64,000 nucleotides of DNA. It comes from Vibrio penaeicida. Its GTDB lineage: Bacteria; Pseudomonadota; Gammaproteobacteria; Enterobacterales; Vibrionaceae. The position numbers were made by a program, and so were the translations under genes. The notes beneath the pieces were generated by a model. That model was not told where the DNA came from, searched no databases, and saw only the letters and a program-made list of their open reading frames with translations. Positions 1-8,185 of this stretch are shown piece after piece. Each line of letters starts with the position of its first letter. Position 1 is the first letter of the stretch. Location: contig NZ_BFAQ01000047.1 in assembly GCF_002933855.1 (NCBI RefSeq), positions 62,001 to 126,000 on the forward strand, read 5' to 3'.

Positions 1-452
1 CTGCAAAAAAGTTGGAAGAGCAGATCATCCTAGCAACGGATACAAAACATAGAATAGAGATAGTCGAATCCTTTCTTCTGAATAAACTCAGTGATCAGCT
101 GGTGGTCGACAACATTGTTACGTCAACAATAGATACGCTTTTATCAACAAACGGAAGTACATCGATTAGTGAGATTATGAAAGAAGAGCCATCAAAAAGA
201 AGGCAACTAGAGAGAGCGTTTGTTAAGCAAATCGGTGTTAGTCCAAAGCAGCTAAGCAAATTAATTCGATTGCAGAGCGCTTTAAAAATGTTGCTCACTG
301 AAGAAGGCGAAAGCTTTACAAATATCGCCTATAAAAACGACTACTACGACCAAGCGCACTTTATCAAAGATTTCAAAGAGTTTACTGGTGTTACTCCAAA
401 AGAGTTTTTAGGTCATGAAAACATGGTGCTATCTTCCAAACTCTACAAATGA
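1..452 (+). CDS. AraC-family transcriptional regulator, C-terminal part (gene cut by window start)
   Basis: The reading frame is open to the left edge, so the true start lies outside the window. About 145 residues are visible. The last 100 residues carry the AraC/XylS double helix-turn-helix: RQLERAFVKQIGVSPKQLSK is the family's conserved second half of HTH1 (R-x-L-x-R-x-F-x-x-x-x-G-x-x-P), followed by FTNIAYKNDYYDQAHFIKDF and TGVTPKEF, the usual second HTH (Y-x-DQAHF-x-x-x-F). The N-terminal sensor domain is not visible, so the ligand cannot be guessed. The next gene on the same strand is a VOC-fold protein less than 100 bp away, which may be co-transcribed. Family assignment is secure; the regulatory target is unknown. 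Confidence 0.88.
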   Translation, partial: AKKLEEQIILATDTKHRIEIVESFLLNKLSDQLVVDNIVTSTIDTLLSTNGSTSISEIMKEEPSKRRQLERAFVKQIGVSPKQLSKLIRLQSALKMLLTEEGESFTNIAYKNDYYDQAHFIKDFKEFTGVTPKEFLGHENMVLSSKLYK

Positions 453-536
453 ATCACTTTGTCGTATTTTTACAATTTTGCCTCCCGTCATCCGTTTAAT
501 GTTGCCTCATCGTTTCTACTCTTAGATGTGGGCAGT

Positions 537-1040
537 ATGAAGAAAGCTACTTTTCGATTTATTCTTACCATTGCAGTGCTCATTTTTGGTAACACTGTTT
601 GTTATAGCGAAGATAGAGTCGAATTGAATAAACACAAAAGCGAACCTGTAACGAATCAAAAGGGAGAAAGTATGAACAGTTACGTTTCAATATTTGAAAT
701 TCCAGCGACCGATATTTCACGCGCCATCGAATTTTATGAAGCTATTCTGGACGTTAAAATTGAAAAAGTAGAAATGCCAGGCATGGAAATGGGCGTACTT
801 CCTTATGAGGAGCAGGCAGTTATTGGTGTTATCGTAAAAGGGGAAGGTTCCGTACCTTCGGCAAGTGGTGTCACTATCTACCTGAATGGTGGAGACGACC
901 TTCAAGGTATTCTTGATAGAGTAAAGGTGAGTGGTGGAAAAGTCGTTATTCCTAAATCACCTCATGCCGACGACAGTGGATACTTTGCAATCTTCCATGA
1001 TTCAGAAGGAAATAGGTTAGGGCTGCACTCCCCAAATTGA
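537..1040 (+). CDS. VOC-superfamily (glyoxalase/bleomycin-resistance fold) protein
   Basis: The last 122 residues, from the Met at 672, form one complete VOC module: MNSYVSIFEIPATDISRAI at the start, then IEFYEAILDVKI, and the C-terminal metal-side strand GYFAIFHDSEGNRLGLHSP. There is a choice of start. ATG 672 has a good ribosome site (AGGGAGAAAG) and gives a typical cytoplasmic VOC protein. ATG 537, in the same frame, adds a convincing signal peptide (KK, a hydrophobic run LTIAVLIFG, then a short polar end near VCYS) but has a poor ribosome site. I list the longer form because an open, signal-like 45-codon extension is unlikely by chance. Substrate is not predictable. A terminator follows at 1066. 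Confidence 0.75.
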   Translation: MKKATFRFILTIAVLIFGNTVCYSEDRVELNKHKSEPVTNQKGESMNSYVSIFEIPATDISRAIEFYEAILDVKIEKVEMPGMEMGVLPYEEQAVIGVIVKGEGSVPSASGVTIYLNGGDDLQGILDRVKVSGGKVVIPKSPHADDSGYFAIFHDSEGNRLGLHSPN

Positions 1041-1065
1041 GTTTTGAAGAATGGTTAAAACAGCA

Positions 1066-1092
1066 AAAGGCGAACCAATCGGTTCGCTTTTA
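1066..1092. terminator. Intrinsic terminator, GCGAACC / GGTTCGC family (loop AATC)
   Basis: A GCGAACC arm (1070-1076), 4-nt loop and GGTTCGC arm (1081-1087) are flanked by A-run and T-run, so it can act in both directions. It lies between the VOC gene and the convergent exported-protein gene. The same arms recur at 4857, 9264, 14071 and 17637. Confidence 0.8.
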
Positions 1093-1183
1093 ACGTTTTA
1101 CTTAAGCTGAAATAGCCTTACTGATTCCCATTGAACCAAATATCTGGACGATACTTGGAGTTAGACCTAACAGGACCGAAAAA

Positions 1184-1735
1184 TTAAAAGTTCCACTTGA
1201 TGTCAATGGCGACTTTTTCAACGTTATTGTTACTTAAAATAGTATTGGCTTTTACCGCCAAATCCTCGGCATGCGCTTGTGCTAAGCCATGATCGTCTGG
1301 AAGCCAAGAAGGTTGCTCTGGAATCGGCTCAGGGTTGAATTTAAAGACCGCTTCGGTTTTGCTCTGAGCGCTTACATAACTTAGGTTGTATTGCTCAGCA
1401 AACGCAGACATGTTTTGGTCTGCTACGAAGTCTATCTTGAAGGTATCGAGCAACACGCCAGTTGTTTCATTCGCGTTGCATACCGTGTCGCCTTTGTACA
1501 AACCATCGTTTCGTCTATATAAAGGCGCTAATACTTCCCAGGTTCCACCGACGTAAAATATCGAAGTATCGATAGCTTTTTGGTACGCATCTTGGCCAAT
1601 GGTAATATCTTTTGTGAACTGGCAATTCACTTCTGTTGGGAAAAAAGCAGAGCCTGGAACCTCAAAGTTCGCTTGGGCTGAAATCGCAAACAGAGACAAA
1701 GCGGCAATAGAGATTGGCGTTACAAGTTTACTCAT
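1184..1735 (-). CDS. Exported protein of unknown function
   Basis: I do not recognise this 183-residue protein. The start is the ATG at 1735, preceded by AAGGAA about 9 nt upstream; it opens with MSKLVTPISIAALSLFAIS and AQA, a clear Sec signal peptide with cleavage near AQA|NF. The mature part has two cysteines (VNCQF and TVCNA) that could form a disulphide, and no membrane segment. A short stretch (FAEQYNLSYVSAQS) resembles prodomain/inhibitor sequences of subtilisin-like proteases, but that is weak. It stands alone, convergent with the VOC gene and divergent from the nucleotidase. Likely periplasmic or secreted. Confidence 0.7.
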   Translation of the reverse strand: MSKLVTPISIAALSLFAISAQANFEVPGSAFFPTEVNCQFTKDITIGQDAYQKAIDTSIFYVGGTWEVLAPLYRRNDGLYKGDTVCNANETTGVLLDTFKIDFVADQNMSAFAEQYNLSYVSAQSKTEAVFKFNPEPIPEQPSWLPDDHGLAQAHAEDLAVKANTILSNNNVEKVAIDIKWNF

Positions 1736-2286
1736 CTCAAAAATTCCTTTTAAGTTAAAACTAAAAAATTTCATTAAAAAACAAAGCAATATTCTTAATT
1801 GATTGTTCTATCTGCAACCTATCAACCTAACATTAACGCAACAATATCGATGATCTGTATTTTATAAATGACTCGCAAAGCTTCGTAACTTATTGACGAG
1901 TCAATAAATACTTGAGTGAAGTGTGTTTGAATTGACGATCTTTTTAATTGAAGAATAATGAAGAGAGGTAATTTTGAGAGTATCGCCCTCCAGTTGACTA
2001 AGTGATCACGAGCGGTAATTCTTTCTGAGTGTATACTTTTTATGGCGAGACTTAGAAATCCTATTTCTTAGAGGCAACTCTCATTTCTAAGTGGTTTGAT
2101 TAACCTCTGGTTAACATTTTAACCCGTTATTGTTGATAAATCTCACAATAATATTGTAATAAAATAATATTCTTTGACGCTATTCTCAATATTTTCGCAT
2201 AAGTTCAAAAAAACATTCGTTGCAAACCTATAATTAGGGGCTGTGAAAAAGCCAGTCTTTTAATAATCAAATTGTAGGGACGACAA
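1736..2286. other. Intergenic region, A+T-rich, between divergent genes
   Basis: About 550 bp holding the promoters of the minus-strand exported protein and the plus-strand 5'-nucleotidase. It contains several A+T-rich stretches that could be -10 elements, but no operator, repeat or RNA structure that I can defend. Confidence 0.4.
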
Positions 2287-4140
2287 ATGAAAACTAAACC
2301 ATTGGCATTAGCCATCCTGTCGGCAGTGGTAGCTTCAGGGTGTGCAACAACCAAGCCAGATCCTTCTCCATTCGATCTGACCATCTTACACGTTAACGAT
2401 CACCACTCGCATTTAGAGCCTTCACGTCAAAAGCTCAAGTTAGCAGGTCAATCGACGTATGCTCAAGTTGGTGGTTTCCCGGCACTGGTTACAGCGCTGA
2501 ACGAACGTGCTGAAGCAAACGAGAACGTGCTAAAACTTCACGCAGGTGATGCTATTTCTGGAACGCTTTATTACGCGCTGTTCAAAGGTGAAGCTGATGC
2601 AGCTCTAATGAACCACGCGTGTTTCGATGCTTTCGCTCTTGGTAACCACGAATTTGATGACGGTGATGCAGGTCTTGCGCGCTTCCTCGACTGGTTAAAT
2701 GCGGGCAACTGTCCTCCTGAAGTACTTGCTGCAAACGTTATTCCTAAGCAAGGCGTATCTCCACTTGCTCAAAATTCGGCTAATGATTACTTCAAGCCAT
2801 ACACGATCAAGCAATACGGCGACCACAAAATCGGTATTGTTGGCATTGATATCGCTAACAAAACAATGAACTCATCAAACCCTGATGAAACAACACAGTT
2901 CTTGAACGAAGTGGAAACCGCCCAGAAATACATTGATGAGTTGGTTTCAAAAGATGTCTCTAAGATCGTTCTTCTAACGCACTACCAATACTCAAACGAT
3001 CTACAACTTGCAGAAGCGTTGACAGACGTCGACGTTATCATCGGTGGTGACTCACACACGTTGCTTGGTGACTTTGACGCAGTAGGTCTTAAGAGTGACG
3101 GTCCTTACCCGACACTGAGAACCAACAAAGACGGCGATCAAGTTTGTGTCGCTCAAGCTTGGCAATACAGCCAAATTTTGGGTGAACTAACTGTTTCGTT
3201 TGATGGCAACAAAGTCGCGTCTTGTTCTGGTACACCTCACCTACTAATGGGTAAAGACTTTAAGCGTAAAGACTCAAACGGTAAACGTCAGCCAGTGACG
3301 GGTGCAGAGCTTGAAGCAATCGTTGCAGACATCAACGCTCAACCAAACCTAGTTCAGGTTACGCCAGATGCGGCAACACAAAAAACGCTGTCTTCTTACT
3401 CCAAAAAATTGGATGAGTTGAAAGACAAAGAAATCGCTCAGTCAACAGAGCTTCTATGTTACGAGCGCGTTCCTGGCCAACAAAAGCACAACGGAGCAGA
3501 CGGCTGTGACACTCACACTATTAAACACGGTTCTCAAGTGGCTGACTTAGTCGCACAAGCGTTCCTTGCAGAAACGAAGCGTGCAGATGTCGCTATCCAG
3601 AACGGTGGTGGTGCTCGTGCAAACATCACTCAAGGTAAGTTCACCGTTGCTGGTGCAACGAAAGTACTTCCTTTCAACAACACCATGGTTAACCTAACGA
3701 TGACGGGTGCTCAGGTTAAGAAAGTCCTTAACCAAGCGGTAGACAAAGCGTACCTAGAGTTTGTAGACAACAGCGCAGACGGTTCTGACGGTGCATACCC
3801 ATACTCTGCTGGTATTCGATACGACGTGGACTTCAACCGACCTGCTGGTCAGCGTGTTCACAACTTCGAGGTGAAAGCGAAGGGTGATGGCACTTGGTCT
3901 ACGCTAAGTGATGACAGAGAGCTTGTAGTCGTAACGAACAACTACATCGCTGGTGGTAAAGATGGATACCTAGCCTTTGGTGAAATCTCGGCAGATAAGT
4001 CTAAGTACGAAGATACGTTGAAGCTCTACACTGAAACCTTCATCGATTATGTTCGTGGTCTAACGGCGAACGGAGAGAAAATCAAACCTGTTGCTGACGA
4101 AGATCGCAGTACTCAGACATTCACTCCAAAAGCAAAATAA
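2287..4140 (+). CDS. 5'-nucleotidase / UDP-sugar hydrolase-family lipoprotein (UshA/NadN-like)
   Basis: 617 residues. The N-terminus ends in a lipobox (VASGC, Cys19), so it is a lipoprotein on the outer or cytoplasmic membrane. The metallophosphatase half shows the expected motifs in order: ILHVNDHHSH, LHAGD, GNHEFDDG and IIGGDSHT, which bind the two metals. The C-terminal 5_nucleotid_C half has the substrate motif QNGGGAR and later YSAGIRYDVDF. Such enzymes hydrolyse external nucleotides, UDP-sugars or NAD so that the nucleoside can be imported; length and features are compatible with either UshA-type or NadN-type activity, which cannot be separated by eye. It is monocistronic, with its own terminator at 4150. 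Confidence 0.9.
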   Translation: MKTKPLALAILSAVVASGCATTKPDPSPFDLTILHVNDHHSHLEPSRQKLKLAGQSTYAQVGGFPALVTALNERAEANENVLKLHAGDAISGTLYYALFKGEADAALMNHACFDAFALGNHEFDDGDAGLARFLDWLNAGNCPPEVLAANVIPKQGVSPLAQNSANDYFKPYTIKQYGDHKIGIVGIDIANKTMNSSNPDETTQFLNEVETAQKYIDELVSKDVSKIVLLTHYQYSNDLQLAEALTDVDVIIGGDSHTLLGDFDAVGLKSDGPYPTLRTNKDGDQVCVAQAWQYSQILGELTVSFDGNKVASCSGTPHLLMGKDFKRKDSNGKRQPVTGAELEAIVADINAQPNLVQVTPDAATQKTLSSYSKKLDELKDKEIAQSTELLCYERVPGQQKHNGADGCDTHTIKHGSQVADLVAQAFLAETKRADVAIQNGGGARANITQGKFTVAGATKVLPFNNTMVNLTMTGAQVKKVLNQAVDKAYLEFVDNSADGSDGAYPYSAGIRYDVDFNRPAGQRVHNFEVKAKGDGTWSTLSDDRELVVVTNNYIAGGKDGYLAFGEISADKSKYEDTLKLYTETFIDYVRGLTANGEKIKPVADEDRSTQTFTPKAK

Positions 4141-4149
4141 TTGCTAGCA

Positions 4150-4184
4150 AAGCCGGCCAAGTTAAATAGCTTGGTCGGCTTTAA
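4150..4184 (+). terminator. Intrinsic terminator after the 5'-nucleotidase gene
   Basis: Twelve-bp arms AAGCCGGCCAAG and CTTGGTCGGCTT (one G-T pair) with a short A+T-rich loop and a trailing T-run, ten bases after the stop codon. Confidence 0.85.
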
Positions 4185-4575
4185 TTAGCCACCTCTTTTC
4201 AATCCAGCCTCAGTGATTTTCCCTTCATTCTTTTTGTTTTGAAGCCTACCCAAATACAATGATCCCCCGCGTTATACGAAAGCCTTAAAACCCGAAATAG
4301 ACACTGCTCGAACAAGGCAGACATAGTCTTTGTGTCTTTACGTGCAACTTACTGTAATTGGTGAACTTTGTATTACTTCAGGGATAGAGCCCCTTTAACT
4401 CTTCGTGTGAAATGTGCGAGACTGACGATTCAAGATAGGAAGGTGACCAGCTATGGTCGTTTTTCACGCAGTTACTTGGGAATGTGGCGTAATTTTATCA
4501 ATATGAGAACTTACTAACACGCCGCATGTGACACTTAATGTATCCTAAGCCCAAGCGAAGAAGAGGATTTTATCA
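4185..4575. other. Intergenic region, nothing recognised
   Basis: About 390 bp without a plausible reading frame. It includes the promoter of the small gene at 4576. No repeat, strong hairpin or RNA family was recognised. Confidence 0.4.
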
Positions 4576-4836
4576 ATGGCAAAAAGCTCCAAGCTTCATA
4601 ATGAAGATAAACTGGTTAAAAAGGCACTTGAGATTGCTGGGAAGATGGCAAAAATGCAAGGCTTTGATCTTCCTCAGTCACCACAGCCCATAAGAGTTAA
4701 AGCGATTTACCTATTCTTGGTCGATGCCAAGCAAATCACGCCACTACCAGAAAGCAAGCTCGACGGCGCAAACATCAAACACAGGCTGGCACTTTGGATT
4801 CACAGCGCATTGCCAGACAACGACCCTCTAAAATAA
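4576..4836 (+). CDS. Small conserved protein, DUF5062-like
   Basis: 86 residues, all-helical in appearance, with no signal peptide or membrane segment. The pattern NEDKLVKKALEIAGKMAKMQGF followed by a short C-terminal HRLALWIHSALP resembles the DUF5062 family of marine gammaproteobacteria; I am only moderately sure of the family number. The start follows a good GAAGAAGAGG ribosome site. It is followed by its own GCGAACC-type terminator, so it is monocistronic. No function can be offered. Confidence 0.7.
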   Translation: MAKSSKLHNEDKLVKKALEIAGKMAKMQGFDLPQSPQPIRVKAIYLFLVDAKQITPLPESKLDGANIKHRLALWIHSALPDNDPLK

Positions 4837-4856
4837 AATCATGATGAAGAAGTAAC

Positions 4857-4884
4857 AAGGCGAACCAAGTGGTTCGCCTTTTTG
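4857..4884 (+). terminator. Intrinsic terminator, GCGAACC / GGTTCGC family (loop AAGT)
   Basis: AAGGCGAACC arm, loop AAGT, GGTTCGCCTT arm and a T-run. Same family as the gcvP terminator, with a different loop. Confidence 0.85.
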
Positions 4885-5219
4885 ATCTTGGCATGTGTTG
4901 TTTAGAAGTGTTCTGTTTCTGGTTTCTTATAGTCTATTTCCTTTTTTATATTGGATTATCTAGGAGGTGATTACACGTTCAGTTTTACATTTATAATCTG
5001 GACTTTAGGATATTAAGATCCTGTCTATGACTTTCTTTATCGATTAATGGATATATTGACATGAATACTATTAGACATTGATTCTAAATCTGACATTAGA
5101 TAATTGAATTCAATATCTAAAAGATTGTATCAGTGTATAGCTTGATAAAAACTGTATGCGATTTATACCTTTTTAAGGTGTGTCTTGTGGGTTATTACAT
5201 CTATATAGCGAGTGTTTCT
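4885..5219. other. Intergenic region upstream of the secreted oxidoreductase
   Basis: Very A+T-rich, about 335 bp. It presumably holds the promoter of the gene at 5220. I could not choose one promoter over the many similar A+T stretches. Confidence 0.35.
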
Positions 5220-7388
5220 ATGAAGTTTTTAGACAAATTTAAAATGATCATTTTCCTGCTAGCAGCAGTTTATTTCATACCCAGTTCTTATGCTTTTACG
5301 AGCCCACCTAAAACACCAACAGAATCGGCTCAAAAGGTGCGAGTAACATTCACAGCAGATAAAAACCCTTCTTCTATCATGCCTGTACGGTTATTAGAAG
5401 GAATAGAAATTTGGCCAGCACCTGATGAATCGAATGTCACCCATTACAATGTATATTGGGGAGATGTTCTGAAAAATAAATTAGGTTTAGCACTTGCCCC
5501 AACTTTAGCAAAAATAGAGGCTAAGAAAGATGGCGCTGTATTGGTTCATGAGTTCCCTTCAGACTTTAAAATGGAAGTAGGAGCCATTTATATTTTAGTG
5601 TGTACCGCGAATCAATTTGGTGAATTTTGTGGCAAAGAAAACAATTTTGAAAAAATTACCGACCCTTTACTTAGCATTGCCTCAAAACTTAGTCACGTAA
5701 AAAAAACAGTGAAAAAGAATCAGCACCTTCCTGGTGTTTCTTTGATGGCAACCTGCTCAGATTTGATTTGTAATGGAAACGAAACCGCAGAAAGCTGCCC
5801 TTCAGACTGCGGCGAGTATGCTCAGGCTTCGTTTAACTTTATGGTGTTATGTGACGAATCATCATTACAATCTGTCTATCACCCAACCAGCGTAGAAGAA
5901 ATTCAATCCATTGTGGCTCTCGCGAAACGTAATGGCATTAGAATCAAAGTCTCCAGTGGGCAAACCAAAAATAATACTGCGGGTTCTGCATCGGGAATTA
6001 TTTGCACTGATGGCATAACAATGATCATGAATAAATTTGATCACTCCCAAGCTGAACTTGGTATGGCACTGGAAATGTTCGAAGGGATAGAGGTGGTTAA
6101 TGTTGCTTCTGGAACCAATCTGCATGAGCTAGGTGAGTGGTTATACGAACGAGGTAAGGGGCTGGGGTACGTACACCTAGGCTGGCGTCATGCTTCAGTC
6201 GCTGGTGCGATTGGAACCTCAGCGCATGGTAGCTCTCCAATTAATCGAAATATTCTTAGTCATTCTGTTGTATCAATGGACATTGTAGGCGCAGATGGCA
6301 AGCTCAAAACATATAGCCGAGGAACAACAGGAGAAACCGATCCTGACCTTTGGAAATCTCTGTTAACCCATATGGGGTATTTCGGCATCATCACTCGCTT
6401 AAAATTAGAAGTTCAACCAGCGACCAATACTCATGTGAAAATCACATTCCACGATGAAAAAGAGCTGTTTGAAGAGAATAAAAAAGGCAGTGTGATTGCA
6501 GACATAAAAGAGTGCGATTATGGGCAATATAATTGGTTCCCAAGCCTAAAGCAGTACTTGAGAACTTGTGGTAAAACAACGGCATTAGAAGCAGAAAAAA
6601 ACGCGAACAACCGCCTTATTTTCCCTTATGTTGACACATCGGCCCTTAGTATTGAGGAAACCATGCAGGCGTTCCAAATTGGTGGAGCAGAGCCTTCCAT
6701 TGATACCCACCAAAGCATGGCATACTTGCGTAAAACGGGTTGGCACATCACCCCACCACTAGTAAAAACGGTTAATGGCGAACTCCGATACACCACCAAT
6801 GCAGTGGGTCCAACACACCGTATTACATCCAGCAAATTGATTGATAATGTTGGTCGTGAAATGCGCCAAATGGATTGGGAAGTGGCCGTCCCAGAAGAGA
6901 ATGCTCAAGCCGCGATCGAGGATATTCGTAAGTGGGCGAACGGCCTTAACAGTGCCAATCGCAGTATGCCTGTTCCTTTGATTGGTATCTTCCTTCGTTT
7001 CTCTAAAATTGAAGACGCTGCGCTTATGGCTTACACCGGTGCCGGTAATGGGTTTACTAACGGTACAACTGCGATGCACATTGAATTCCCCATTTTTGTC
7101 CCAGCAGGATTACCACCAGAAGATTTCAACCAGTATATGTCACCGTATGAAGAAGCCATGAATATGCTGGTTACGAAGTATGGTGCAAGAGCGCATTGGG
7201 GTAAAAATACTCATTCGAATAATTCGTGGATATTTGAACTTCAGCGTGACAACAAGTCTTATGGTGATTACCTAAACCGATACAGTGAAAAAATTGGTCA
7301 AGTTGATCCTAACGGTATGTTTGCCAATAAATTCGCGAAGTCCATTGGTATAAAGTACCCGAACTTCACCTACCCGAAAGACTGGTAG
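5220..7388 (+). CDS. Secreted FAD-linked oxidoreductase (VAO/PCMH fold, sugar-lactone/alditol oxidase-like)
   Basis: 722 residues from the ATG at 5220, chosen because it opens a signal peptide (MKFLDKFKMIIFLLAAVYF, ending near SYA). Three parts follow. First, a roughly 100-residue beta-rich region resembling a fibronectin-III module. Second, a cysteine cluster (CNGNETAESCPSDCG), a motif seen between modules of secreted enzymes. Third, a PCMH-type FAD domain: YHPTSVEEIQSIVALAKRNG, the sugar/FAD stretch GWRHASVAGAIGTSAHGSS and a downstream GYFGIITRLKLEV. The C-terminus has AHWGKNTHSNN, like the HWGK motif of D-arabinono-lactone/alditol oxidases. It should oxidise a sugar, alditol or lactone outside the cytoplasm with FAD. 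The His for covalent FAD cannot be assigned confidently. Substrate unknown. Confidence 0.8.
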   Translation: MKFLDKFKMIIFLLAAVYFIPSSYAFTSPPKTPTESAQKVRVTFTADKNPSSIMPVRLLEGIEIWPAPDESNVTHYNVYWGDVLKNKLGLALAPTLAKIEAKKDGAVLVHEFPSDFKMEVGAIYILVCTANQFGEFCGKENNFEKITDPLLSIASKLSHVKKTVKKNQHLPGVSLMATCSDLICNGNETAESCPSDCGEYAQASFNFMVLCDESSLQSVYHPTSVEEIQSIVALAKRNGIRIKVSSGQTKNNTAGSASGIICTDGITMIMNKFDHSQAELGMALEMFEGIEVVNVASGTNLHELGEWLYERGKGLGYVHLGWRHASVAGAIGTSAHGSSPINRNILSHSVVSMDIVGADGKLKTYSRGTTGETDPDLWKSLLTHMGYFGIITRLKLEVQPATNTHVKITFHDEKELFEENKKGSVIADIKECDYGQYNWFPSLKQYLRTCGKTTALEAEKNANNRLIFPYVDTSALSIEETMQAFQIGGAEPSIDTHQSMAYLRKTGWHITPPLVKTVNGELRYTTNAVGPTHRITSSKLIDNVGREMRQMDWEVAVPEENAQAAIEDIRKWANGLNSANRSMPVPLIGIFLRFSKIEDAALMAYTGAGNGFTNGTTAMHIEFPIFVPAGLPPEDFNQYMSPYEEAMNMLVTKYGARAHWGKNTHSNNSWIFELQRDNKSYGDYLNRYSEKIGQVDPNGMFANKFAKSIGIKYPNFTYPKDW

Positions 7389-7548
7389 CCGGTCTTCACG
7401 GTCGAAATCTGGCTGAAAACTTATTAGATAAGGTTAACTTGAGCCCGTATTAGAGCTGATTGATCTTTCTGAAGCAGCAATCTGGAGACATGAACAAGAA
7501 ACCATGACTTCCAACGCCAGATTTCGATTCAGAGGTAAGAGATATAAC

Positions 7549-7617
7549 AGGGACAGGCAGGAGGGTATTATTGTCTGTCCCTTTAGATTCACGCAGATGG
7601 GAAGCACGCCTGTCCCT
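7549..7617. repeat. REP-like cluster of GGGACAG repeats
   Basis: AGGGACAG at 7549-7556 faces CTGTCCCT at 7575-7582, giving a hairpin; another CTGTCCCT lies at 7610-7617, and a further GGGACAG is at 9178-9184. The arrangement resembles REP/REPIN elements scattered by REP-associated tyrosine transposases, although no such transposase is in the window. The surrounding 7389-7759 interval has no convincing gene; a 74-codon frame on the minus strand across the repeats is rejected. Confidence 0.5.
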
Positions 7618-7759
7618 TCTAGTTCTCTTAGTTCTCTTGTTTCCTTTGAACTTTAATCTTATGCATTCATACAATATTGTTGCATATAAATGTGTGATAA
7701 TATTTCCACCATCGAACTCATAAATTCATTCGAAAATAGTCATTAAAGGAGTATGAATT

Positions 7760-8185
7760 GTGCTGAATGATCTGTCATCTGAGCTAAGTAAGCTCAATAA
7801 AAGCATCACAAAAGCTAATACGTTACTATCTTATGCAACTAAGCTTCGACCTACTCATATTTCTTCAAAATCGAAGATTAACGATTTGTTTTATGACGAT
7901 CTATCCCGAGAAGATACACATTCATACTTGCTTAGATCAAAGCCCGTCACTATTCAGTTAAAGGAACAGAGATTTGTTGCTAAATTAGAAATTACTTTAT
8001 TTGATAGGAAGCCAATTAAGCTAAGCTATATCGATACTTTTGGAAAAAAACATGAGAAAGTATCTAGAAAATTTTACACAACAGAAGCTGAAGGCATTTA
8101 TGCCATGGTCTTCAACATCAGTGCTCCTATAAAGGAAGTCGCCATCTCCACTGTAACTGGTGAAGTATCATTAAAAAAATGGTAG
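7760..8185 (+). CDS. Unknown 141-aa protein, first gene of a two-gene unit
   Basis: Not recognised. The start is GTG at 7760, supported by AAAGGAG eight bases upstream; the ATG at 7753 gives only five codons. The first 25 residues look like a leucine-heptad helix (LNDLSSELSKLNKSITKANT), followed by a beta-rich region with alternating charged and hydrophobic residues and no membrane segment. The end overlaps the next gene by 7 nt, so the two are probably translated together. Unusual A+T-rich composition and position next to an accessory island suggest horizontal transfer. A role as cytoplasmic partner of the membrane protein that follows is an inference. Confidence 0.75.
   Translation: MLNDLSSELSKLNKSITKANTLLSYATKLRPTHISSKSKINDLFYDDLSREDTHSYLLRSKPVTIQLKEQRFVAKLEITLFDRKPIKLSYIDTFGKKHEKVSRKFYTTEAEGIYAMVFNISAPIKEVAISTVTGEVSLKKW

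Noticed and set aside
7450-7674. 74-codon minus-strand reading frame
   Set aside because: It runs across the GGGACAG repeats, has a composition rich in R/K and S without pattern, and no ribosome site.
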